Part shown: in pieces, positions 1 to 13,400 of the stretch | How positions within the stretch are numbered: position 1 is the stretch's first letter | How the letters are laid out: the number at the start of each line of letters is the position of its first letter | Assembly (NCBI GenBank): GCA_019843655.1 | Contig: JACDQD010000001.1 | Location: forward strand, 45,787,659-45,851,658 | DNA from: Lethocerus indicus | Lineage: Eukaryota; Arthropoda; Insecta; Hemiptera; Belostomatidae | Direction of reading: 5' to 3' | DNA: 64,000 nt | The notes under the pieces: generated by a model | Database searches by the model: none | What the model was told of the DNA's origin: nothing | Seen by the model: only the letters and a program-made list of their open reading frames with translations | Made by a program: the position numbers and the translations under genes

Positions 1-2450
1 AACCATAATAAATAAATGAACTTTGATATAAACGCGAATGTTTGTAATTATTAAAATGTTCAAATGAAATTGATTCTACCCGCGTGGCTACTGAGTCCGC
101 ATCGGATATGTGGCTGGGGTTTCCCATCTGGGTCCGGCGATCGAACCCTTCCCCTCCACCATCTCTCAACAAGCAGCACGGGTCCATCATGTTTTTTATA
201 TGCGGTCCGCCCGCTTCAGTATTCATGTCTCAACCTGTAGTCGGGCCTCTACTCGAAATGAAATCGTCCGTCGTCGGGGGGGTGTCGGTATTATTCAAGC
301 CTGAAAAGCGCTAACAAGCGCTAACCGAGTGGGCAAATCACTAAATTGCCTCCGCCTTTACACCGACATATTCCGACGTTCACTGCACCCGTAATTTATT
401 TATCGGCTCTAAAACACGTGACGACGAGATTCTCCTGAATACTAACAGGCGTCGATAAACTGCAATACCGGCTGTAATATATATCGCGAAACTAAAACAG
501 TTGTGGAAAAACCCTCGAAACGAGTGAAAAATATCAGTCGCGAACGCCGCGCTATTCGTCCTTTTTCATGCTCGGACTTCTTCCTAAGAAGGAGAAGACC
601 GTTATTCTTCGTCGCCCTTCCTATTCTTTATATTGTCTCCTGACAGAAAAATACACGGAATATATCTTTTCAAATAAGACCTTCCTCTTGATACAATTAC
701 TCGTTCGCTTCACTCCTTCGGGTTCAAAACACCGCAACTGCCACTAAATCGATACGCAGCTTCCGAGGGGGATTGTTTAAGTTCGCTATTTGTATTCGGG
801 GAATTAAATTTTTTCATTCGGTACAGACGAGAAGCTTCCCACTGTAGATGCGACACTCTTCAATGCCTCCTTATAAAGTATCCACCTATCAAAAATATAT
901 ATAATTCTATAGAAAGTTTAAAGGTATTTTTATCCTTAATTGCTCCATTCCCTTTCCATCCTTTACGGGCTCCGTTCCGTGCTATGCTAAGCATCGCCAG
1001 TAGCACTACGTCAGTAATTTAGGTTATGCATCCTACACAAGGGAATCCTATAGTATCTGGTATCTGATATTTCTTTTCTGCGCTATCTATTCCAATATTT
1101 GATAAATACCGTTTAACCGATGGTAGTAGAATATTTAATCTGGATGCATACTGGGCTGCGTTTCGTTGCCCCCGGATCCGAGGTTCAATCGACGACTGGT
1201 AGAAACAACGGCGGAGGTCCCCGGCCGTAATCGACGGGGTTCAGCAAATTTGCATTATCGGCGTGAACTGTGGTGGGGGGGGGAGGCAGGTTGTGCGAGG
1301 GCGGAGTTTCAAATTAATTAATAGTTGTGGACTAATTGAACTAAGAGTCCAAACAACACCGCTTACCCATTATCCGACTACAAGTATGGGCCGCAATTTA
1401 CACCAGGCTGTTCCACAAAAATTCATTAAAAAAAGAAATAATAAAACAGGGTACGAAATCTACGCAGCAGATTAGGGATGTATATATATATATACGCCCA
1501 CGGTCGCCTGTTCTACAATATATTTTCCATTTACTCTTTTATAGTCATGCCTGTAGCAAATTACAATACAACATTCTTAGACATTCAATGAAGTTGTAAA
1601 AAAATAATATAATAAACGAAATAATAAATAAATTAAATAATAATACAACAGTAATAATAAAAAATAAATTTAGAATAATGTTGGTTTTCATGACGAATAC
1701 GGCGATGGACCGAAATAGAACTAACTTAAGGTCAAATGGGCAAATCCCCTTTACAGGTTTACAAATATATTTATAAGAGGTACATAGAATGATTAAATAT
1801 ATACCCTAAATTAACATTCATAACACCCGGAATTCAACCCATTAGTTTCGAGGTGGGCGAAATTTTGTCTTTCCCATTTTTCCCCCCGACGGTTAATGAA
1901 AGTTATACTTTAAGAGTCTGAAGAAATTACAACTTCCACGCGGATAAAAACTAGACCAGAAGAAATAGGATTTAGGGCCTTTAGGGCTCCGGTGAAGAGG
2001 TTGCATATATTATAAGATAATCCCTGTCTCAATATCTCAAATATTAAGAAAGTTACGGAGGGAAGGAGGGGGGTCTTTATTATTCAGAAGGACCGTTTAA
2101 TAAGTGAGCGCTAGAGGCGAAAAATATTTTTTCCATAGTACCCTTTCGATCTTTCGCTAGTCCGGTCTTTTGCTAACAGGCGTTTATCGACAATAGTACT
2201 TACAATCGTCTCTATTCGCCATAAAAAAACAAGGGTGTTGTCAATCCGTCGGCGTTAGGGTTAAGTCGCATGTTAAATTTCATCTCTGGACGCGATAAAG
2301 AACGAAGTAGGAAAAAAGCGCCCTGGGCGGGCGGTCGGGCCCCCGAAACTGCGGCCCCGAGAGTCTGTTTTCGGTAGTAAAGTTTGTTCAGTAAGCGCGG
2401 GGGTGTCTGTTTGTTCAGTAAGGTCCGGTCTCTATTATCTCCGCCCCCGG
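1..2450. other. No gene recognised; AT-rich non-coding DNA
   Basis: No ORF here has recognisable domain content, and I see no convincing splice-linked exons. There is a short (TA)n run near 1480-1494 and a G-rich patch near 1270. The string TTTGTTCAGTAAG occurs twice, near 2383 and 2410. The stretch is probably intergenic or deep intronic. Confidence 0.5.
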
Positions 2451-2502
2451 GGCCGTTCCAAATATCGACCCGGGACGAGGAAGGTGTAAATAAAGGATGA
2501 CT
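2451..2502 (+). repeat. Short motif, copy 1 of 3
   Basis: A roughly 50-bp segment begins GGCCGTTCCAAATATCGA and ends GTAAATAAAGGATGACT. Two related copies follow at about 3591-3643 and 3981-4029. The outer blocks are conserved and the spacer between them varies. I cannot tell a small dispersed repeat from a clustered regulatory site. Confidence 0.6.
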
Positions 2503-3021
2503 CTGCGAGTCAGACTAAACACCCTGCATTAAAACGCGGGTCTCGTTAGTTTCCGAAATTACCGTTCCCGAATTTGTTTTTCGTTTCAAATATGATCGGT
2601 CGAAGGAAATGGTGGGGGTTCCTTTTTAATTTAAACCGACCTTAATTTTCTTCCAGCTGCTACTAAGAATAATGTTTTTAGATTAAGCACGTCGTCTCAC
2701 TTGTTCGTGACTTTGCCATACAAAAATATAACAAATGTCATACCGGAATCTTATAGTCCAAACCGTACTCTTTCCGGATATCCCAAACTTTCCTTACACA
2801 TGCCTGAAAAGGAAGTGCCACGTGATCTGAAGAACATACCAGAATAATAAATTTAAAAAAAGGAGATAAGCCAGTTGAGTTCTGCTCCATTAAGCTCCAT
2901 ATTAGTGCTACTTTAACATCAATGTCTTTCATTAACAGTTAACAAAAATAAAAAAAATTAGTCTATTCGTTTTCGGGGGTTTTCTTGCCATTGCGATCGA
3001 GCCAGCGTCACGTTTAGTGTC

Positions 3022-3429
3022 TCATTTATTGTTTGGTCGGCCGTAAGTGTTACCGTTCAATTTCATTCCTGAGTCCTTCGTAAATAAATTGATGTCCGAC
3101 GTGTAAACGATTTTCAGTTTATGCCTGAACGCGGTTTTCGATTCTGAATTATACAGTCGAGTACGCAGGAGTGTCGCGTCAGGGTCGAAATTTGAGACGA
3201 ATTCACAATTTGCGAATATTTTTATTCGCGCGGCCGCTTCGAACGGAAGCTCGATTACCGGATACTGCAGTACGGCTCCGTTTTTGTCGAGTACATTCGA
3301 GGCGTGAAACACCCGAAAAACCCGAAAATTCGATGCGCGAATCGTGTAATCTGTCGGCTTTATCGTATCCATTTTACGGGCAATGCAACGTATATTCTTT
3401 AAACTAATGTAGTTATTCCCTAAACTCAT
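3022..3429 (-). CDS. Unrecognised 135-codon ORF, possibly chance
   Basis: This is an open frame of 135 codons on the minus strand with no signal peptide, membrane segment or motif I know. It lies between copies 1 and 2 of the short motif. ORFs of this length are expected a few times by chance in a window of this size, and no splice sites, promoter or codon texture single it out. It is listed only because it is among the longest isolated frames in the first 30 kb. Confidence 0.12.
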   Translation of the reverse strand: MSLGNNYISLKNIRCIARKMDTIKPTDYTIRASNFRVFRVFHASNVLDKNGAVLQYPVIELPFEAAARIKIFANCEFVSNFDPDATLLRTRLYNSESKTAFRHKLKIVYTSDINLFTKDSGMKLNGNTYGRPNNK

Positions 3430-3590
3430 TACCTGTCTGGAGTTTCGCCAAGTGTTAATAAATTATTATTTGAGACCGGTATTAAACTGAAGTGGGATTT
3501 TTAAGCGATCTCTAAGAAGCCCGCCTACCCTCCAGCGGCGTTACACCCTCCAAAGTCGAGGCTTACCGGTGTCCCATTGTTCTTGGTCAA

Positions 3591-3643
3591 GGGCCGTTCC
3601 AAATATCGATCACCGCCCGAGTATCAATGTAAATAAGGGATGG
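3591..3643 (+). repeat. Short motif, copy 2 of 3
   Basis: This segment shares GGCCGTTCCAAATATCGA exactly with copy 1. It shares TGTAAATAAGGGATG with copy 3 at 3981-4029. Confidence 0.6.
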
Positions 3644-3980
3644 GCTTCTCGTCGTGTCAGTTACCACTGTTACGCATAGTTTATCTAGAGGAGTCATCGT
3701 CCTATAGCCTGTAAAATACAGATTGCTGATGGGCCCGTTTTGTATTTTTGTATATTTATTTTTTATCCGTTTTTTTTATTTTTCTAGATGGCGAAAAGCC
3801 GAAACCCAGCGTAGGAATGGGGGTATTAAAACCCAGTTTTAACACATTATTATTTCAGCGATTCTTAAGGGTACACCCGAGTTGGGGAGCCCGATTATTT
3901 TTTAATCGGTCCAAATTTTTAATGAAAAAACTTTTTTTTTAATTACTGCTCATCCTTAATTTACGGTTTTCATTTTTTTA

Positions 3981-4029
3981 ACGAGTTCTAAATATCGATC
4001 GCGGTCCGAGATGTAAATAAGGGATGACT
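3981..4029 (+). repeat. Short motif, copy 3 of 3
   Basis: This copy has a diverged left block (GTTCTAAATATCGATC) and a well-kept right block (TGTAAATAAGGGATGACT). It has the same orientation as the other two. Confidence 0.55.
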
Positions 4030-7000
4030 TTTGGAGCGGTGTTTCCTCGGCCGCCGGATCCGATTCCAAACAACAATGGAGAGGAAGCAATGGGGGGTTT
4101 TCTCGTGGGCAATTTATTCCGGAGGGCGGCCTTTGTCGGGGCGTTCTTGAGATATTCGGGTGGGACGAGCGCCCACGCTCTCCCTATATCCCCCCTTCCC
4201 ACCGGTATAACGGATGCGTCCCCGCAGTCCCGACGAGTGGAAAACAAATTAAAACTTATCTCGCGGGCGCTCCCCGCGGGTTTTCCGGCTGGGGGGAAAT
4301 TAGCCAGGAAAATCCGGCCGCCATTTACAATATAATATATTTATAATAGGGCCGCTCCCAGAAGCACAGTCGGTTAGACCATTGTGTAAACCTTCCCAAA
4401 ACTCGAACCGTGTAATTATGGAAACTCACTACCGAATTTTGAAAAATATGAGGATTTCTTTAGTCCCGATTTTAAATTAGGTAAAAGAAAATGTAGAAAG
4501 GTTTCGGCTCTCTCCGGGGTAAGTATTATTGTGTTCGAGGCACAATTCATACTAGTAACGTAAATGTCCGACTGTTATAATCGGGTAGCACTCTGCTCCT
4601 TGGCCCAGCGGCTTGTTAAAAAACTACCACGAGAAGATCTAGGAGATCTCAGGGCTTTCCTCCCAGGTTAAAAACACACGTAATCTACGCAAATGTTTTC
4701 GGATACTAATAAAAGACGCAGTTTGACAGAAGGATTGATCAGAAAGGTTCGAATTAGGGAAATAAAAAAGAAACTAACCGCCGTTACCGTTCGATTCGGC
4801 GATCGTTGTTTCCCTCTTTCTGACGGTGAAGCATCCCGTCGACACTATGCTCTATCGGCTAGAACCGCGTGAGGAAATTTCGCTCCCTCGATCCCTAGTT
4901 TATGCACGGCCGCAAAAGTCGGTCTCGGTGGCCGTATTTTCTGTTTTTTTTCCGCTAGCGTGGTCCTCGCGCCGGCTAAGAAAAACCACCCAATTTCAAG
5001 TTTATCCCCGGCCTGAAAATAAAAATAAGGAAAGTAAACTCCCTCCCCCAACCCCTCCCGAAATATGCGAAACCCAAAAAGCGAATATCGGATGCATTAT
5101 ACAGAAAGGCCGGGAATTTATTCCCCCCACTCCCATCCCGGCATTCGGTACTTCATGACTGTCTTCATGCATTAATGAAACTCCACTCGAACGTTGAACC
5201 TTTGCCCAATGCCGTTCCGAACGGATGTTTACATTTTCAATAAAATCGGCGATGACGAAAGGCTCCATCGAATTACCTAAGTCAACGTTTTCTTTCTTGG
5301 ATAGAAGATTGACACGGAATCGGTATAATACTCGAACTTGTAGAAACAAAACGACGTTACAAATTGCTAATAAGACTCCTCGACAACAGATCACAATTAA
5401 TAATTTTCAACTGTATTTTAAAACCTAGCTGGGTTTACGTTCCGAAAACAATTTTTTCCCAAATTGTCATTAAGAAATTATATTCCACTGTCGCCCGTCG
5501 CTAAAACGAGACCGACAACGACGGTAACCAAGTACCGGCTACTTTTATCGGTGAAATGAATCGGGAAGCTTAGTTCTGATTAATGACTTAATTATAGCCC
5601 TATGAAGTCGTAACGATAAGGCGAAGGTGGACACCCGTTCGATAAATATAAATTTAATTCTACATGTAGAATAAAGACAAATAAGATCGACCAAATGAGA
5701 TTGGTTCCAGGAGAGAAAAAGGAAACATTTCCGATGGGGTAAACATGGTAGATTTAATAGGATCACAAAAAATATGATAATCATATTAATGGCTATCGAT
5801 TTGTCATGACAACTGGCCTTCGCTCTTAACAAACTGGACGTGTCCTCGTTTGAGTGATTCTTCGGGAATCTCGTCTCGTATCTAGATAAACATTTTGGAA
5901 TTAGGTCAATCAATAATTACGACCAGTATCAATTTGATTTAAAAAAAAACAAATTATAAGGGCTTTGTCCATTTTACGTTCGTTATACACATAATAAGAA
6001 AAATGTCCCATTGTGCACTCGCTGGGGTTTCTTCTTTAGATTGGAGAGGTGCGTGCACTACGAATTCACTTCCTTCTTTGTTTTTACGCATTGGCCAACT
6101 GGTTTATTGTATCTTGCTACCATTAACGAGAGATCGTAGGCAACGCGCTTAATTTTTGTTCAGTAGAATTGTGTTTCGGAAAGGAGAATAGTTTAATCAA
6201 TTTGTTGTTTCGAAATCAGCGTGCTGCTACCTCCACAGCCGTGGTCCAAAAAGAGCTATCTTAAATACCGCGCTGCAATAACAGTTTTGATGTTGAGTAC
6301 CACCTTTTTTTAACGCGATTGTGAATATCGGAGTGGTGTAGTTTTAAAGCTTCTAATCACACTTCAGATAACTATTACTCATTGCCTGTACCTATATCTT
6401 GCATCAACGTTGCACGTTGCAAGAACGAGATAGCTTAATTTCGAATAACATTTATCTCAACCGAAATCTAGAAAACCTTCCATCTCTATTTTCCGGATTA
6501 GGAGGTGATTTCACCCAAAGGAGGGCGCATTTAAACCATTAATGTGATTGGAATAATCACTGTCGACCCAATTTCTTTTAATACTAAGCCAAATTTTGGT
6601 CCCATTCCCCTCGTTTGGATGTGGCCTTTCCCCTATCGTATTGAGTCAGAGAATGAAATAGAATCAGCATTAATCATAGATCTTTTATCATCAGCGCAGT
6701 CACTCCTTCGGCCACAGTAGCCACATTAGTCATTATTGTCTCTTTGTTCTTTATAAGTGCGGACATGGTCGATTTTGCAAATTTATACCCCTTTCCAAAT
6801 TCGAAAAAACGAACACCGTTATCGTGTACAGCTATAACTAAATTTGTGTATCGTCTCCGATGTACTATTTATATTAATAGAAAATAAAGCAGTTCTAATT
6901 CGGTATGTAGGAGCAGAGTCGGTAGCGTGCGTTCGTATGTCGAAAGAGTAAATACCCGACGGAAAATTACTTTCCAAATGTTAGGCGTAACCCAAGGATC

Positions 7001-10000
7001 CAACATATATAAGTTAGCGACAGCGCCACCAAAGGACACACAAAGGAACCCTACTCAGATAGTGCAGAATACGTACACGGAATTTCTTTCTCTTTGTCGG
7101 CGAAAAGTCGGGGAACCGTTGGAGGAAACCCGGAATACCTGAGTTTAGCCATCTCTCTCCCAATATCATATAAAAGGATAAGGATAACGATAAAAGAATT
7201 AATGAGCAGACAGTTTTGGACAACACTCTGGTTAGTTTAGTGGACGGTCGGTCTCCAAATACAATTTCAGTCTTTTTAAGCAAACCCTTATGCTTAAGGG
7301 TGCGGGATATATAGTGCCTATATTGTATTAAGCCTACCCTAACCCTGTTTCTAATTTCATTTGATTTTAGCGTGTGCATCTGTAACACGCATATGTTTAT
7401 ATATATATATATATATATACAGCAATATTAGGGGTGTGTACGTGGAGTCAGCTATATAAAGGGACCCCTCCTGAGGCGGACCCTATCCGGGATTAATTGC
7501 TGCCGGGTTACTTGCATATGCACCGACCCAAGGCCCCACAACCCCTAGCGCCCCCGCCCCGTGTACTACCTTAATTTATAATCCCAGTACAGCGACTCAT
7601 CAATTGCTTCCAGCGTCCCCAGTTGAACTTCCTTGACCCCCGATCCGCCCAGTGGTTTACATCCGCGCCGTGTAATTGATCGGTAGATAATTGCTTACGA
7701 GGGGAATTTTTCGTGCGGGATTTTAACAATCTAGACTTCCCGTGGCAATAAAACCGTGATATTACTATAATATTAATTATAAATAAAGTAGTTACCGATC
7801 GAGGGGCGACGATGCCCAATATATATATTTTCCTTTTCTCAATTCCATCGTAGCGGAAGCAGAAGTGATCGCGGGGAGTGTAAACGAATAATGTATATAT
7901 CATCGAGAAATGACAAATAATTGTCGAGGGTTTTTCATTGGGCGAACGGAACACAGTTTTTGTTCCCGTTTAATTAGTAAATTCCGCAGTCGAAATTTGT
8001 GTGACAATAAATCCACCGCTGCCGCCTCTCTTTCCTTCCTACGCGACAGGTAATTGACGCGCCCCCATTATTAATTCATTATTTAAATGCGGAGCATAGG
8101 CCCCCTCCCCCGCCAGCAGTAACTCTGGTTATTGGACCGTCGTTCCCCATACAAATGCACCGTTCCGAATATCCTGTTCCGCGTTAAATTTATTAAAGGA
8201 ATGTATAGGACCGGGTTCGGGTCTTAAAACTTGATTCCGGGCCCCGAGAAACTTACGCGAAATTATTCCGCTCAGCAAGATCCATCTTGATTTTCATGCG
8301 GTGAATTCGCTGGGATCGAGAGCGGGCGGCCTTGTAACTACACTTTGGTCAGGTGTTCGGGAACAAACTACCCGACTGAGTTCCCGGTCGGCGGACCGAA
8401 GATTCCTTCAATCGAGCGGTTTAATTAATTAAACGGGTATACTCTCTGCCCTCGAATAGATTGGGAAGGTATTAATAAAGCTAACGTGTAAATAATTTCG
8501 AGGAATCGGGTTCAAAATATGACATTAGGACATCGGGTGAGACACCTATAATCAACTCTTACTACGGCTACTGACGAATCGGCTTGTTTCTTCAGGCTAT
8601 GCTAGGGGGTCCCCATTCGGTGGTCTGGACCCTGTCGGCAACCTCGTTATGTCCGAGTGCTGTCGAATCGAATAAACACTACCGACATTTTTAATAACTT
8701 AAACAATTTAATTCGGCTAATAATGCACAGACGCTGTCAGGGCGCGGAATTTGTTTACATCTGATTTTACCTATCGTAGAAATTGTCGAAGAAACGGGCC
8801 TCCTATTTTTGTTTCCCGAACGGTCAGGATTCGGGCGCGAAACCCGGGAATGATTTATAACGCGGAAGTCGGCTGTAACAATCCAACTTGTACAAACGAA
8901 TCGTCCACTTTTGTGGCGTTAACTGGTTATGAATTTGCCCCCGGATTCAAACGAGAGAAAGGGGAAAATAGAAAAAAAGAATTAAAAAATAAAAAATAAA
9001 AAGAAACAGTAAAAGGAAAATGAAAGGGCCGGGTGGGCCTGCCGGGAGAATCGGAGCGAAAAAAAATGGCTAGTGGATTCGAGAATACATTTTTCCCGGG
9101 GCCTAATTTCCTCGCTTCTGTCGGGCTTTCAGAACTTCGGGGCCGGTTCTTTCAGAAATACACTTTGAACTAGCAAATCGCCAGAAATTTCATTATTCCT
9201 GGCAGCGATTACGGCGAAATAACAGGACGATACGACCGAAATTGCTGCACTGTTCACACTACCCCCGTTCCCTTCGTTGACACTAAAGGAGTCTTAATGC
9301 AATAATAGAAAGGGAGAAGAGTTTTTCTTTTAAGTATAATATAAAATGAAAGCCAACGAAGATTTTTTACTTTTCGATAATACATACCGTCATTATCGAT
9401 TGACCTTATTTCCAGATTTTAATCAGAGGGATCATCCCCAACGATGGAAATAGATTGCGGCAAGTTTTAGAATACTAAACTCGCGGATACTTCTCTACCG
9501 CGGTATTAAATGAAGTGAAATAAATCTGTTGCTACTTACAGCCGGATTAAACTCAAAAGGTACTTGTTTGGCGCGATCAATCGGCCAGCAAATTAGATAA
9601 AGTCAGGCTTATCTTTCCTTCTTCCTTTATCACTCTCAGATTTAGGATACGTTGGAATAAGAAACGATTAACACTTACGAATCGATCAAAAGTTACAAAG
9701 CGGTCAAGGATAGCGGTCAAGAAAAAGAGAGATTAAAATCAAGACTTATTTGGAATTCTACGGCCTCTCGTTCATCCCGATTTCACAGCGTCCCAAAACC
9801 CAACATCTGCAAAAAAGGATTTAGTTATACAGTTAATATATAAGTCGGTGTGTAATTGTTCTGTACGGAGGGTGGCAGGTTTTTTCTTCTCAGCGATCAA
9901 GAATTAATGGTTGGCGGATGAATAGTTAGGAAGACGTGATTTATCAAGTAAAGGGATAAAGAAAAAGAGAAGATGAATGGAGGATGAATGTTTATTCGCC

Positions 10001-10412
10001 CCGAATTTATTCAACAATAAATAATTATAATACAGGCATAATAATAATATTATAATAATTTTTCATACTTCATAGTTCCATAAAAATTCCCCCACTATGA
10101 TTACCGTCTTCTATTAAGCCATTCGCAAAGAGAGGATTTTTTGGTGCATTCTCACCATAATCATCTAGCCTCAATATAGCTGTAATAGCTATAGCCTCAA
10201 TAACATCGTAATTTATCTAAGAGTTTAATATTCTCGCGTACTTCAAATTTCGCCGAAATATAAGGGGTATTTTAGACTAGAATTTTAGTCTGGCGTAAGT
10301 ACCTTAGATGGCTGCTATGAACACCCGATAAGACAGGTTTCAAAAAGTTTATAAATAATTCCTCATATAGCGTCCGGTTTGCAAATAACAATTTTCTAGA
10401 AAAACTTTCTGA

Positions 10413-10417
<5 letters not shown>
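4030..10417. other. No gene recognised; non-coding
   Basis: Many short overlapping ORFs occur on both strands, mainly where GC content rises, but none has a recognisable domain or linked splice sites. The stretch includes an (AT)n run at about 7398-7419. The string GGAACAAACTACCC near 8350 recurs near 24,013, which suggests a shared dispersed repeat. Confidence 0.45.

Positions 10418-10462
<45 letters not shown>
10418..10462. repeat. (AT)n microsatellite
   Basis: This is an uninterrupted AT dinucleotide run. Tyr/Ile-alternating translations across it are artefacts. Confidence 0.95.
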
Positions 10463-10467
<5 letters not shown>

Positions 10468-13400
10468 GTTAAAATCGATCCATCGACTTGAAAAACATAA
10501 ACGTTTAAATATTTCACTTACTCGGAACAAATTCACAGGGGAAATTATAACTACCGAAGGGAATTTGTCTTGTTGGTCGTACGAAATCCTACGTATTACG
10601 GCCGTATTCGGCTGCATATGGGTCTTCAACCGCAACTTTGGTCCCATCGGGAATTCAGGAGGGGTTCGCTTTGATTTACGAGGATCGGCTCAGACTTCCA
10701 TTACGTGCGGACCGAACCGCCTTAGAATCGAAGTCCACGGCCCTTTGAGATCGAGCTAAAGAATGGATCGAATCTAAAAGTCCGTTTGTTCTTATAGTTT
10801 CTTTTCCTATTTCAGTCGTAAATATACCTGCACTCGGTGATATTTGACTTGACCGGTTTAGTCCCACCGCTTAAGGGCTTTTGACACAAACCCTGAGAGT
10901 GGACGGATGAAACGCTTTGTTAGGAAGTAGTGCTCCCACATTTTATTGAAATGACAGTACAAGAACGGGCTAATCAAATTTTTCTACAATTGAAGTTATT
11001 TATCATTTTTGCTTCGTATTTTGAATCTAAAAATTCACGATATACTTTCCGATCAAGCGGGGTTTGTATTGAACAAGCAAGCAGTTTTTTCGTATTTCTC
11101 AGAGCCGAATACTGCAATTTTGCTTTGTACAAGTTGGAACGGTTTACTTCCCGGAAACTGCGCATATATATAAAAAACCCACTCACTACTATGGACTTCA
11201 AAGTAATCCCTCTTAAATGCGTGCAACAGCCCCTATTTTTCCCCCTCGAGCTAAACATCCCTCTCTTTACTCCGTCGGATAGCTATCGAAATGAGATTGA
11301 AATCTGGAAGGTATAGAATTTCTTTTTCCGAAATCGGCACGACGTTGAAACGAACATTTCACACGATAAAAAAAATTAACAACGTGGGGGGCGGAGGACT
11401 ACAAGTGGTCCAATAATTAAACGGTTGGGTGTGGCTGTATTTTATGGTCCGACCGTATTTCATCTTTAGGATGGGCCCCACTCTAGCTTTCTGTCCATTG
11501 CAGTGTGTTCTTGTAATTTCGCGCCGAATCCAACCGAAATAAATATTCCGGCGTCTGTTATTTCTGTCTGTTATTTCCGAGCGGCGAACGATACCCCGCG
11601 GTTATGGTATACGGCAGCTCTAATAATTACGAGGCCGCAAGGTAAAGTTTCCATTATAAGCCCGTGTCGAATTCGAAGCGGGGTTCGTTCGGAGGGATGT
11701 CTTCGCTGGATCCGACAGTAGCATGGGTATATATTAGGTTATTGGAAAAGTTGGTGCCCGATTTCAAAAACCAAATTAAATAGAACACATTTCATGGAAA
11801 ATAGTATTAATAATTCCACGTTGCTTTAAATGGCGAAATAGAATCTAATTGTCAATGTGTTTCTTCGGTGGTGATCCGTGTATTATTATTCCGTAGATAG
11901 CGGATAAAGTCATTATCAATTCCGAAAGGTCGCCAAGAGCGAAGTTTACATTTTAGATTGGTCAACATTTCGAAATTAAACTCATGTAACAACACAACGA
12001 AAATGTAACGTATCATTTTCAATTTTGAATATTAACCCTAATTAAATTAACCCAATTAAAATTAGCTTATATAAACATCGTCTTATGGTTATGTTGACGG
12101 ATTTAGATAACTGTCGCGTGATGATATGATTATAAAAGAACATCGCTTCTGCAACCTCAGAAAATCGGGTACGAACGTATGCAATCGCTCAATATCAATG
12201 GAGAACAAGAATCGAGTCTTTCTTGCCATTCAAAGAGATGGGTCGATGATAAACAATTCTGACCGCGAATTGTCTCGGGCTCGAAGATTAGTCGACACCG
12301 GCTTTTATGATTCTGCATTTTTCATTCTGATTATGAGTTATTTAAAAATCCGAACCCTCTACTTTCTTTCCAGATCGAATTTCCACCAATCTAAAAAATA
12401 ACAAAATGTAAACGTTAGAGTATCAGATTTGTTATTGCGGTACAATTCAAATTTGAGGTTGAAGGGAAAGGTTTCGCTGCCCCGGTATGAGGATCAACAC
12501 TGCAACTTTTTGCATGCGGTAATTCATTCCTTTGGATTGCGAGTATTATTTCCGCGGGGCAATCCCCGGATCTGCCATTACGCTGCAATTTGCTCTTTTT
12601 GCTTCCTTATGGATATACCCGCACACCCTCAGAAAGATGGTTTAGTGTTTCGAGCGTCGCGGCGTCAACTGCTTCACCCTTTCAATTGAAAATTTGAATC
12701 AAACTCCCGACCAATCTATAACAACCTCCGAACACGATACCTGAGCAACGTTTGCCCGGATAAAACATACGGCCGACGTTATATTATGTTTTTCATAATG
12801 GCGGCCCTCCGGGAGCTCTGAAATATTGAATAACAACTGAAGTTCTTAGCGGAGCTGAAAGTTGACTTAAGTGTTTAGACCGCGCCCGCGTTTCTCTTCT
12901 ATTTTAGTTGGGACAACGTTCTGGGGTATGAAGAAAATTCCCGGCGTAAATAATTTTCCCCCGCGTAGTTAATGTACCCTGTCGGTGGTACATTGTCGAC
13001 CGGTCATTTCTAAACATGAAACGGCACTGAAAACTCATTCCAAAGGGATATATTAATTTCCCGCTAGATAAATAAATATTTAGATTTAGAAGGAATTAAA
13101 AAGTGCGTATAATGGCTAAATTGGAAAACATTCTAAACATTCCAGGGTCTCCTAAATATTTCCAATTCATTTCCTCCCAGTATATTAAATTTCCTAATGA
13201 TTGATGCTGTATCGCTTCAAACTTTCTGGCAGTTATCTTTTCACGTGTCAGGATTTAACTTATTTTTCCCCGTTTAAAATACGATACTGTTTCAAATGTA
13301 TACCGCTGATACAATAGGATAATGAATAGCCGAATATTTCCTGTTTTCATTCGGAATCGGTGAGTCCAGATCGCTCGTAGGGGCTTTTTACTCCGGTGAA

